NCBI GenBank assembly: GCA_004114245.1
Contig: QZWS01000121.1
Location: 1-24,237 of the forward strand
From: Zoopage sp. CT-All
Lineage: Eukaryota; Zoopagomycota; Zoopagomycetes; Zoopagales; Zoopagaceae
Length of the DNA: 24,237 bases
Reading direction: 5' to 3'
A model generated the notes under the pieces. It was not told the DNA's origin. It saw nothing but the letters and a program-made list of their open reading frames with translations, and searched no databases. The position numbers were made by a program, and so were the translations under genes. Shown piece after piece: positions 10,339 through 20,000 of this stretch. Position 1 is the first letter of the stretch. Every line of letters starts with the position of its first letter.

Positions 10339-12651
10339 TTACTCCACATGGCTCGTAATAAGATCGTCTATCTTGAGGATGTGCTTGACCAGCTGTGTTG
10401 CCAAGAGGATCTGCTGCCTCTTGGAGATCAGGGGATCGTAGACAAACTGCTCCTTCATGTCGTTCGTGCCTTTGTACAGGCAGTCAACACCCAATCGGCT
10501 GTTGTTCTCTGTCACCTGGCGAGACTTGACCTCTGCAAGAGTCTCAATTGGTGGCAGACCAGAGTTCTCAGCAAGGGCAAGAGGGACGGCCTCCAGAGCC
10601 TCAGAGAAGGCGCGCATGGCGTACTGGTGGACGCTTGAGACCTCGTCAGCGGCCTTGGACACAGCCAGAGAGCAGGCAATCTCGGCAGCACCACCTCCGT
10701 AAACGACGCGGTTATCCTTAACCAAGTTACGAACGACGCAAATGGCATCGTGAAGAGAGCGCTTGGCCTCGTCAATGATCATCTTGTTGCCTCCACGGAC
10801 GAAAACGGTGACAGCGCGGGTGTTGGCGCACTCCTCAATGACCAGCATGCGATCCTTGGTTGTTCCGAAGCTAAGCTCACGAATCACTCCTGCGTGTCCA
10901 AGCTTGGCGGGTGCAAGATCCTCGAAACGAGGAACAATGCGTCCATTGGTAGCGATGGCAATCAGCTATTTTCAATGGAATTAAAGATGTTCGTTAGTTC
11001 TGGAGCCTACACATGCTTGCCTTCGTAGCTCAAACCAGTTTTTGCAGAAAAAGCAGACAAGATAATGGGCATACCTCAATCTCGGGACCTCCAACCCAGC
11101 GAACACTGGGAAGCTGGTTCTGCATCAACAAGTGGTTGGCCTCATCATCGAAGCCCCACTGGCAGATGACAAGGTTAGCACCAGTGTCCTTGACCTGCTT
11201 GATCATCTGCTCAAACTTCTCCTTCTCATATGTCTGCAACTTCTTGTACTCCTCCACCGATGTAATATCCAACTTGTGCTTGGTCTTGGGCTTTGGGGGC
11301 TCAAAGGCGCAGGTAAGGATAGCAATCTTGGCATCCTTAACCTCGCGAGGCATCTGAGGGTGAGAAAAGTCTTTGTCGATGACGACTCCCTTGACCAAAA
11401 CAGTGTCGGACAAGGATCCACCAACCTTGCCGTCCACCTTAATCAGCTCAAAGTCAACATCTTTGCGCTCCAGATCTGCAACCTGAAGAACCGCATCAAC
11501 AGCAATTCTGGCGTATTGGTCGTGGCACTTGGACACACTGTTGAATGAGCAAAAGGAGGATTAGTATGACGAGCTGCAACGGAGCGTAGTCAATGAGCGT
11601 AATACTACCACTGTTTAGTTAACGTACATCTTGCTTCCCAAGCTGGTCTTGGCGGTCTTGTACAAGTTCTCGGTGTTCTCCCTGGAAAACTCGACGGTAT
11701 CTGAGATGGTGTCCAAATGGGCAACGGCGATGTCGCAAGCACGCTCATATCCATCAGAAATGCGAATAGGGTGAATACCGCGATCCAACAGGTGCTCTGC
11801 CTGCTCCAACAATGCACCAGCCATGACTAAACAAGTTCAGCGGCGTGTTAGTATTGAGACTAAAGTTTGCACTCAGGAGTTGCAAAACACCACAAAGCGT
11901 CATCATAAAAACGGGCAGAATGCGAATAGAGAGGTGTGCTGTGACATACCAACAACACCCGTAGTGCCATCTCCAATCTCGTCATCCTGTGACTTTGACA
12001 GCTGAACCAACAACTTTGCGATCTGGTGCTGAACATCCATCTGGTCAAGAATAGTTGCGCCGTCGTTGGTAACGGTGATGTCGCCATCAGGGGAGATCAG
12101 GATCTTATCGAGTCCTTTATACAGACAGCAAAAAAAAAAACGCGAGGATCAGCCAACGAATACTTTCGGACAAACAGAGCCTCAGCGACCATATCGTGAC
12201 CCGTATTCCAACATACCGCGAGGTCCGAGGGAGGTCTTGATAATGTTTGCAACAGTCTTGGCAGCCAGAATGTGGGACTAGAAAAGAAAGCGTTTACAGG
12301 AGTAGAAGTCTCGGTTATTGACCGTGTCAATCTGATCAGGACGATTCTCGTGCGTGTTCTGTACACAAAACCGACACTGCCTTCCAGTAAGGCATTGCCG
12401 CTTCTTCGTCTGTGCAGCGAGCAGAGAGCGATTTGTTGATGGACGCGTGTTGCGAGCGAGTCGACTGTTTGAAATGGGGCAGAATGCTGAAGATGACCAG
12501 GTCACTGCATTCTGCTTCTTGTTTGAGTGACGTTTTTGGTTACCTTCTGTGCCTCGATGCCGCTGAGCCTCGACTTCTTCTGCTGCTCTCTGAGGATGAT
12601 AAAAGGTCGCCCATACTCGTCCTGGGCGTAGACCGCGTTCATGCCATCCAT
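10339..12651 (-). CDS. CCT5: T-complex protein 1 subunit epsilon (chaperonin CCT5)
   Basis: Spliced model (minus): 12651-12544, 12277-12217, 12114-11950, 11826-11628, 11537-11075, 10965-10339; 540 residues, the usual length. CCT5 is one of eight subunits of the cytosolic TRiC ring that folds actin, tubulin and other proteins by ATP hydrolysis. Seen in order: [13 protein letters not shown] near the N-terminus, TSLGPRGLDK with the ATP-binding glycines (about 50-60), VTNDGATIL (71-79), GDGTTGVVV with the catalytic-type Asp at about 105, the epsilon-specific apical segment [13 protein letters not shown], and VYGGGAAEI plus the final LKIDDLI. Introns are 266, 102, 123, 90 and 109 nt, all GT-AG and phase-consistent. 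ATG 12651 sits in a good context (ATCACCATGG). The gene is divergent from PUP3. Confidence 0.97.
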
Positions 12652-13091
12652 GGTGATTTGATAAGGATGAGTGGTGAGGGATGGAGGGGATGAGGATGGA
12701 AGGAAGGTCGAGGAAGGTCGAGGAAGCCTCATGAAAGTGCGCTGTTTGGTCCCTGGCAGGCTCCCTGAATTCTTTGCAAGCCACATAGACTTGCTGCACT
12801 TTGGGACACTGGGTGGGAATCGAACACAGGTGCTGTTTGTTAGTCATGCTCGGCTCTTTTCTTCCTGGTACGTAACATCTTCAACCAACGCGTCCCAGAA
12901 GACTGTTCTCTTACGCGGCACCAAGGGACAGACACACGCACTCGACACCATCGCCTCCCTTGGCTCAAACCACCTTTTTCCAGCCCTCATTCACCTCTTT
13001 TCTATTTTTTCTTGCTCCAGCACCTCCGCGCATTCACCCCGTTCATTGTCTCTGCCTTCACTCGGTTAACCCATCAGCGCTTTTTTTCATC
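12652..13091. promoter_or_regulatory. Divergent promoter region shared by CCT5 and PUP3
   Basis: The starts of CCT5 (minus, 12651) and PUP3 (plus, 13092) are 440 bp apart with nothing convincing between, so both promoters lie here. The CCT5 side is C/T-rich on its own strand (12652-12730), including a small tandem repeat at 12701-12726. The PUP3 side is also pyrimidine-rich on its strand (about 12990-13090). CAAACCACC at about 12965-12973 gives GGTGG on the minus strand, but only five bases agree with the yeast Rpn4 proteasome element, so I do not call it. A tRNA-like TGTTCGATTCC lies at 12826-12816 (minus). Confidence 0.6.
12701..12726. repeat. Short 10-bp tandem repeat in the CCT5 leader
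   Basis: The unit AGGAAGGTCG occurs twice in a row at 12701-12720 and continues as AGGAAG to 12726. On the CCT5 coding strand it is a pyrimidine-rich CTTCCTCGAC-type repeat about 50-75 nt upstream of the start codon. It may be ordinary leader low complexity. Confidence 0.7.
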
Positions 13092-14247
13092 ATGGTACGA
13101 GCACAACCTGGAGAGTCCCTGGATGCTGACGACTTTGTCCAATTGGGTGCCACAACTGATGCTCACGTCCGCTCTGCTAAACATGCATCTCCTCTTCACT
13201 GCCTCTCTCGAATAGTCGATTATGGAATACAATGGAGGTGCTGTGGTGGCTATGGTTGGAAAGAACTGCGTTGCCATCGCATGCGACAAACGTCTGGGAG
13301 TTCAGGCCATGACTATTTCAACCGATTTCAAAAAGACTTTCCAGGTCACTCCAAAGACATACATCGGCCTTCCAGGTCTTGCCACCGACGTCCAGACATT
13401 GTAAGGGCTAGTACAGAGACTTGCTGGACACAGCTGGCATTCCCCAATACTTTTGGAAACGGATATTTACAAGTCTTTTTTCTTTTCCCTTATGACCGTT
13501 CGTTCTCTAACTGTGGACCAACTGTAGGGCTGAGAAGTTTCGGTTCAAGGTCAACATGTACAAACTCAAGGAGGAGCGCGAGATCGAGCCCAGAACCTTG
13601 GCACATCTCGTTTCATCGACCCTCTACGAGCGACGATTCGGTCCCTGGTTTGTGGAGCCTGTAGTTGCAGGACTGGACAAGGAAAACAGGCCTTTTATCT
13701 GCTCGACAGATCTCATTGGATGCATCAACTTTGCAAAGGACTTTGTCGTATCGGGAACCACCTCCAACCAGCTTTACGGAATGTGCGAATCGCTCTGGGA
13801 GCCCGATCTGGTACGGCATTAAGAAAAAGACTCGAAGGACGCTCGCTTTGAAACCGAACACTGGAAAAAGATGCCCTCCTCTGACCCAAAGGATTTTTAA
13901 ATGGCCATTACTTATAGGAACCCGAGGAGTTGTTCGAGACCATCTCACAGTCGTTGATGAATGCTGTCGACCGTGATTGCCTCAGTGGTTGGGGAGCAGA
14001 GGTCACTGTCATGTAAGCACAGGGACCAGGATATGCTCCGTGTCTTCTACAAGCCGTATTCAATGTGATATTCATTTTCGTGTCTGACGCGTTCTTTGCA
14101 TCCTGTTTACTAGCACACCCGATAAGGTCATTACAAGAACACTTAGATCCCGCCAGGTAAGGATATGTTTCTCGTCTTTCCATCTTGTCAGCGAAGGCTT
14201 TGCTTTAATCTGCAATTGTTAACACTATGTACTTGTTACAGGACTAA
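13092..14247 (+). CDS. PUP3: 20S proteasome subunit beta-3, 6 exons including two micro-exons
   Basis: Spliced model: 13092-13094, 13216-13400, 13528-13810, 13918-14012, 14114-14156, 14242-14247; 204 residues, the normal length. Beta-3 is a non-catalytic subunit of the proteasome beta ring; it is made without a propeptide and lacks the active-site Thr. Seen: the N-terminus [79 protein letters not shown] and [24 protein letters not shown], and RTLRSRQD at the end. The first coding exon is only ATG and the last only GAC TAA. Both are needed to match the family ends (M-S-I-M and R-Q-D). Introns are 121, 127, 107, 101 and 85 nt. Internal ATG 13222 is an alternative start that would lose SI. Confidence 0.95.
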
Positions 14248-14540
14248 ATGCTATGGTCGCAGTGTATGGTTGTCACAAGGAGCATGCGTCGAGTGCTCCA
14301 GTTTTCGAAGAATAAATTACGACAAAAAATTGTATCGAACCTGTCCATGGGGCTCGTGTGTTGCAGATTTGGCTCTATCAAGAGACTGTCGGCTCCTGTA
14401 TTCAGTGGGGATGCTCTGGCACGATTCAGCTCTTGGATAACAACTCGCGCATCCTCTCAGGAATCACCTTAGTGCCATTACAACCTCAATGATTCAGGCG
14501 TAACTTTAATCGTGTATAATAAGAGGTGGTATCAAAGGCG
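14248..14540. other. Tail-to-tail region between PUP3 and the acid phosphatase
   Basis: This 293-bp convergent interval contains no supportable gene. An AATAAA at 14311-14316 on the + strand, 64 nt past the PUP3 stop, is a candidate polyadenylation signal for PUP3. The two 3' UTRs probably abut or overlap. Confidence 0.5.
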
Positions 14541-16307
14541 CTACAGTTGGCACTGTGAGATCAAGTCATATACAACGTATCGATCAAGATAGGCCACGAA
14601 GGCATCTAGCGGACACCACTCCAAGTTGCACCAGTCCGATACGGTCTTGAGTACAGCATGGTTATAGAGAACTCGGACGAAATGATTGCCCTTGGGAGTC
14701 TTCCAGAGCTCGATCAAGATGTTGGACGCCTAACAATACAAACATATTAGTCACAGTGTCCCTATCCCGCACAAAATAGCTTGCTGCCTCCTTTCGATAA
14801 CTTACATAGGGCGGCCACCTCATATCCTCAGCATCCAGCATTCCAAGCATGGGTATGATGGTGGTGTCGTGTCCAGAGAAAAGGTGGAAGCGAACCTTTC
14901 CATTGTTCTTCGCCGCCAACAGGTTCTGCTTGATGTCATTTGCCAAGGGCCCGATCCCCAGCTGAAGCACCTCGAACATACCCTTCATGTCGCGATAGCC
15001 CTCAGCCGTCTGAATGTTAAGATTCTCCAGGATCCGCTCTGTGATCGAAGTATTGATGCATCTTTCGCCTCCCTCCATTTTACGGCACTGCAAAGGCTTA
15101 TCATGACAGACTCTAGGAAGAACCGTGTCCATGAAACCGCTCCATGTCCTTTCTTCTCCCAAGATGTCAATGAGCTCTTTCTGAAAGTCGACGTTATCCT
15201 GCTGTAACTTCTTCAGCACCTTCGAGGACTTTTGGGCCTCGCCGCGCAGCTGGTTCATTCGAGGGCACACTCTGTCGTTCATATAGAGATACTCAATCTC
15301 GACAGGCAGGGTGTGGATTTGCAGCACCGGCAGCGAGCTCCTCTTGGACTGACCCGAGATCCCGTACATTCCTGCCATAAAGTTTTCTGCGGTCTGCTTG
15401 GTGCGCCAAACATCTAAAAAATATATAGATAATGTGACGTTCAGCATCTAAGTTCCCTCAGATGCAAAATGTAACTTTTCATCCAAGTGAGACAACAATG
15501 AGCGCCGTACCCGTGCTACGGATCTGCACGATCTCAGGGTCGTAGGTCGCAGGGAGCAGCTTGAACTGGCCAACGTAGATCTGGCGCAGTGCAGCGCCTA
15601 GTCTACGATGCTGCATTGCTCCAACCGATGTCAACTGGCCGGGGACACAGTTGCCCTTCCACATATTCGTCGCTGCAAACGGGGAACCAGGAGGGATGGA
15701 GACTACCTGATGAGCCAGAACGTTTGCATACTGGAGGGGCGCGCCATCTGGTTGGTTTATGCCTGAGAATGAGTATGCGCTTGTGTTGGTACAATCCCAG
15801 CTGATATCGACATCAAGCGGGAGAACGGTAATAGGCGTTCTAATAAAGGGGAAGTTGTAGTAGGACGTGAGTCGGTCGTCGTCATTTTGTTGCAGGGTAT
15901 ACGAAAGAAAACCTATTCATTCCCCTCCCCAAACGCCCTTACCTGTCTCCATGGCGAACAAAGAGCTGAGAATGAACAAGCGTGGAGCCTTGGACCTGAG
16001 CGTCAGAAAGAACTTTGAATTAGCTATGGATTCTCGTTTCCATGGCGTTTGACAAATGCTTTTGGGACCTCATTCAAGGGTAGGGTGTGCGCACCTTGGG
16101 TGAGGGGTATGTTCTAATAGACGGTCGCTGGGCTTGGCAGTAATTGTAGCCGCCGTTGGCGCTACCGAGGTCCTCGCCATAGTCCTCGTGGATTCCGTCG
16201 AGACTGTCGTGTTCAGGCTGTTGATAGGACCTGAAGCGAACTGCGGTGAGGAGCAGCCCTCCGGTCACCAGGAGCAGAAGTGCTGTGAAGCGTGGTCCGG
16301 TGATCAT
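14541..16307 (-). CDS. Membrane-anchored histidine acid phosphatase (branch 2), 5 exons
   Basis: Spliced model (minus): 16307-16095, 15995-15943, 15839-15511, 15413-14806, 14729-14541; 463 residues. The histidine phosphatase branch-2 family hydrolyses phosphomonoesters through a phosphohistidine intermediate. The catalytic motif RHGDRTP falls at about residues 85-91, with the nucleophile His86, and is rebuilt exactly across the second intron. The proton-donor motif GHDTT lies at 379-383 (HD 380-381). MQHRRLGAALRQIY and WPPYASNILIELW are further family segments, and there are several cysteines. An N-terminal helix TALLLLVTGGLLLTAV after four polar/basic residues suggests a type II membrane anchor or uncleaved signal, as in lysosomal or Golgi family members such as PXYLP1. 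The substrate cannot be told. The first donor is a non-consensus GTGCGC; the other introns are standard (76-103 nt). Confidence 0.92.
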
Positions 16308-16322
16308 ATGTGTAAGCGTGAT

Positions 16323-16372
16323 TCTAGGTATAGCAATGGTTCTCTAGGTATAGCGATGGTTCTCTGGGTATA
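16323..16372. repeat. 20-bp tandem repeat just upstream of the phosphatase start
   Basis: The string CTAGGTATAGC-ATGGTTCT repeats with an exact 20-bp period: starts of CTAGG/CTGGG at 16324, 16344 and 16364 (about 2.5 copies, one or two changes each). It begins about 16 bp upstream of the phosphatase ATG on the minus strand, so it is in the 5' leader or core promoter. Confidence 0.85.
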
Positions 16373-16619
16373 ATGACTCTACGCTGGTGCTGATGCCGTC
16401 AATGTTGCCACAGAATGTGTGAGTGGAGAGATTGGAGGGAAGAGAGGTGAAGAGACAAAAGAAGGCTACGTGCAGCCTATATGTGGGAAAAAAAAAGGGT
16501 TCAACAGACAGGACTGCGTGTAGGTTCAACTTCTACGCTGCATCACCCTTCCACTCATACAGGGAAAATGAGCATATCGCCTATGTCATATATACTATCA
16601 GCAAGCGAACCTTGGCTTA

Positions 16620-16707
16620 TCCACGCCAGACCTCAGCAAAATGAAGAAACTGCCCGCTCAACCTTAGCAAAATGAATAAACCCCACGCTGAACCTCGGCA
16701 AAATGAA
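16620..16707 (-). repeat. Three 31-bp units carrying Pol III-type terminators downstream of tRNA-Gly
   Basis: On the minus strand the core TTCATTTTGCYRAGG occurs three times, at 16707-16693, 16676-16662 and 16645-16631, with exact 31-bp spacing. The sequence between cores is also related between units (GCGTGG/GCGGGC parts). Each core holds a TTTT run. The first core overlaps the 3' end of tRNA-Gly, so it supplies the last bases of the acceptor stem and the first terminator. The unit looks duplicated outward from the tRNA end. Confidence 0.8.
16700..16703 (-). terminator. Pol III oligo-T terminator of tRNA-Gly
   Basis: A run of four T on the minus strand follows directly after the discriminator base of tRNA-Gly. 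Four Ts is a weak-to-moderate RNA polymerase III stop in fungi. Two more TTTT runs lie downstream at 16672-16669 and 16641-16638, in the repeated units, and could act as backups. Confidence 0.65.
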
Positions 16708-16774
16708 AGTGCCGGGACTCGAACCCGGTTCTCAGGCTTGGAAGGCCGGAATGATACCCATATACTACACTTTC
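16704..16774 (-). tRNA. tRNA-Gly (anticodon TCC)
   Basis: The 71-nt cloverleaf on the minus strand has a perfect 7-bp acceptor stem (GAAAGTG with CACTTTC) and discriminator A. The T arm is CCGGG-TTCGAGT-CCCGG with a perfect B box GGTTCGAGTCC. The anticodon loop is CTTCCAA, giving anticodon TCC. The A box TAGTATATGGG is recognisable but imperfect. The anticodon stem CCGGC/GCCTG has one C-U mismatch at its second pair. No intron is present and CCA is not encoded, as expected in eukaryotes. It lies 8 nt downstream of tRNA-Val on the same strand. Confidence 0.88.
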
Positions 16775-16782
16775 TGTGGGAG

Positions 16783-16856
16783 TGTTTGTACTCGGACTTG
16801 AACCGAGGACCGTCTGTGTGTTAGACAGACGTGATAACCAACTACACCATACAAAC
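16783..16856 (-). tRNA. tRNA-Val (anticodon AAC)
   Basis: The 74-nt cloverleaf on the minus strand has a perfect acceptor stem (GTTTGTA with TACAAAC) and discriminator A. The A box is TGGTGTAGTTGG. The anticodon stem TCTGT/ACAGA is perfect around loop CTAACAC, anticodon AAC. The variable loop is CGGTC and the T arm is CTCGG-TTCAAGT-CCGAG. It is intronless. No T run lies between it and tRNA-Gly (8-nt spacer), so the two may be transcribed together as a dimeric precursor. Confidence 0.95.
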
Positions 16857-17062
16857 GCTTGGAAGTTGGGAATTTTTTGGTGACAGAATCCAGTGAGCTG
16901 TAGCAAGTACATTTCCACGACGTAATGACTTTTTGGGCGTTTCTATTGGCCGCCTGGAAATAAGAATGTGTGGAAATAATGTATTGTCGGAAATAACGTG
17001 TTTGGAAATACCAACTAGCTGGTTTTTTTTTTTTTTGTTCATTCTGATGATAAAGGCACAGA

Positions 17063-20000
17063 TTAGTGCTTGCGACCCTTCTTGGCTTTGGACTTGTTCC
17101 CCTTCTTCTTGCCCTGACCTGTTCCTTGACCTGCACCCTGAGCAGTCGTGGCTGTGGCGGTCGAAGATCGTGGCTCTTCCTCCCACTCGTGAGTGTCCAC
17201 AATATCAGTAACCATGAGTCCAGCGTTGTCAATACCACGCTGAAGCTTGCCTAACGCCGAGCGTACTTGACCAAACGCGTCTTTGGCCATGACTTGCTCA
17301 ACAAGTCCATCTCGCGCGAGGTGGCCCGAACTGCTGTTCCACTCGGGCGAGTCACTCCCTAACACATGAGTCTCCTCATGATCAACCGCTACGGACTCCT
17401 CAGCGACTGCTGCTGCCGCCGCCCTGTCCTCAGCCTCCAGCGCCTTCTTCTCGTCCATAGCAGCGTCATCGACCGCTGCAGACTTTTGGATCAGGGTATG
17501 CTCTACAATGTGGCGAGTCAGGACTTTGGGCTCATAGGGATTCGGGTTCATGGTATTGTAGTCGTCAAACACGTATGGGCTTTCCTCCTTCTCCATGCTC
17601 AGGATCATATCCATTTCCTCGTCCCTCAGTACAGCCTCCTTTTCAACACTCAGGTCAAACAAATGGTCGCGCGCGTCGAAAAGCAGATCTGTTCCTGAAT
17701 TCACATCGTCACTTCCCGATTCCTCTGATCCAAAGCTGTAGCCTTCGGAGAACAAGTCCCGACGCCGCATCAGCTCTTCTCGTGTCATGGTCGGCGACTC
17801 GGGCGAGAGACAGTCCCCAATGCTGTCCGAATCCATGTCTCTATGATGACCTGAGGATTGCTGGTGATGATGGCTATATTTACTACCCGAGAGCGAGGTA
17901 GACGAGCCTGATCTTCTCGCCAGATTCGAGGCCACGGCTGACGCAGCATCTTGATGGTAGATGGTATCGTCATTGGCACTGTACTGGCCCCAGATAATGG
18001 CATGCTCTTGAGTCACATCCAAGCTCTTAACGTCAGAAAACTTTGATGCCGAGCCAGAGGCACTGCTAGCTCCGAACATGCCTGCAGCGCCGTACTGCTG
18101 TTGGAGCTGCTGGCGTTCCAACACTGTCAAGCCAGGATGACTTCCAATCTTCGCAATCGAGTGGCCACCAGCTCCAAACGCCTGGGGGGCGGTCTTGCCT
18201 TGGAGAGAACTATTGGATCCAGAGCCTGAAGCCTGGTCCAGTGCACTGTCGCGAGAGTTGTTGTTACTGCGAGTAAGCGCATTTTTTATGGTCCTGAATG
18301 CCCCGAAATCATAGCTGCGACTCAGTTCCTGGAACCGAGTCTTGCCGTGAGATCCTGCAGAAGGTGGAGGGCGTTTCATGTTGCTGGCAGAGGGCGACTG
18401 ATGGCGACTAGAATTCTCGGGATCATGAAGATAGGTTGCGGTGGGGGGAGGCGAGTGCATCATGTTCATGAACGTGCGATCGAAATGGATAGGGGAACTC
18501 TTTCGGTTTGGCACGTCTGGGTTGAGAAAATTAGAGTTAGTCAAGCACAGATTTCTAAACTCTAGGAGGCAGAACGATGTTAACAACCAAGCAGGCTCTT
18601 CAAATCCTACCTCGTCTGTGGTATTCATCTCCGGAAGCGTCGTCGCGCGTGTCGTTGCGGCCGCCTTGGTTAAAACTGTTTTCGTAGTAGCGACGGTAAG
18701 CGGTGAAGCCCGCAATAGCGCCCATCACAAGGAGAATAGGAATGGCGGCCAAGAGAATCGTTCCTTTTCGAGGATGAGCAGCCTCCTCTTGACCCTCGGC
18801 AGCTAAAGCTGCAGCGGCATCCTTGTCGCCTGGCTGACCGGCTCTAGCTTCAGTCGACTGCGAGCCGGTCTCAGCCAAAACTCTCTGCTGGTCCTCCGTG
18901 ACTTCAGTATTGCCTGCAGTATCTCTTGTTGATGCCTCATCGTTGTTGACAGTGTACACAGCCTGTTCAGGGGTGTTGTCTGCTCGGATATGCACTTTTG
19001 CTGCTTTGGCTAGGACGGCTGAAGAAGACTGATCCACAGGGCTGCCATCTGAGCGTTTTTCATGATGGTGTACGTGCTGCTGCTTGTGGTGATGGTGCTG
19101 TTGTTTGCCTCTGTCCCGTCTGCTCAACGAACGCGCTTGAATCGTTGCCTTAACGACTTCATTCTGCAGCTTCGCCTCCTCTTCATCTAACGAGGCATCA
19201 TCCTCCGTCGAAAATGCAAGGAGTCCACCTTGGTCTGCGTTCGGGTCTGCCGCACTCTGTACTCTGAGCCAACGCTCTTCCTCGGCGAGGTCCTGCGCCT
19301 GGTCGAGTTTGTTGTTTTCGAGAAGGTCATCAACAGGGTTTATGTTGTCGATAGAGGCACTATTAGGGCCTTGACTCCTGAACGAGACACAGAGTGGTTC
19401 CTGCTCATGCGCTGAAGCTGCCCAGCGGTCATCATAGGTATGGGAAAATAGGCTATTCTGCATGTGGGCAAACGTCAAGGGTTGCATGTCGGCGACTGAT
19501 TTCGAGGACGACTGTAACAACTCGAAGGAGTCGAGGCAGGTTCTGGCGACATGGTCTCTATGTGATGCAGGCCACGAAAATGAGCGAATGATGTTGGTCA
19601 GGAGTGAAAGCGACAGAGACTTCGAGTTTGTGAATTGTGGTGGAGAGGAAAAGAGACGAGTGGTGGAGAAAAAATTCAGAGGGAGAGGATTTATACCTGA
19701 CAGACCAGCAGACGGGCACGGCCTGCTGGGGCTGTGACTCGCACTTTGCGAACTCGAGCAGACAGAGGGCATCCTGGAGGGCAGCCAGGCAAGCGCTGCT
19801 CAGTGCAGTCTGTGCCACTGGCATGCCCTCAAGATAGTCTGCATATTGCACCACGGTGGAAAGTCTAATTAGATATCGAGCACATATGATCATTGCCGCT
19901 ACCCATCTGGGCCTGCATCTGTATACGTGCCTGTGATTCGACTCTCGGCGGCTGCGACGTCCTGCACGCTGGTCAGGTACTCGAGGGAGGGACAGAGACG

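Noticed and set aside
10339-12005. Plus-strand ORFs opposite CCT5
   Set aside because: They are antisense shadows of conserved CCT5 exons, with no start context or domain of their own.
12960-12975. Rpn4-type proteasome promoter element near PUP3
   Set aside because: Only GGTGG is shared with the yeast consensus GGTGGCAAA, which is expected by chance.
12960-13664. Long + strand ORF of 234 codons across PUP3
   Set aside because: It runs through PUP3 introns and exons in the wrong frame and shows no domain. The spliced PUP3 frame matches the family end to end.
17063-18715. Separate gene from the minus-strand frame 17063-18715
   Set aside because: It overlaps the frame 18611-19557 and joins it exactly in phase at 18611/18516, directly after the transmembrane segment. 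One gene explains both better.
19865-19902. A 38-nt intron in the orphan membrane protein gene
   Set aside because: The donor GTAGCG at 19902 is in phase but the intron would be unusually short. The donor GTATAC at 19926 gives a 62-nt intron in the same phase and is preferred.
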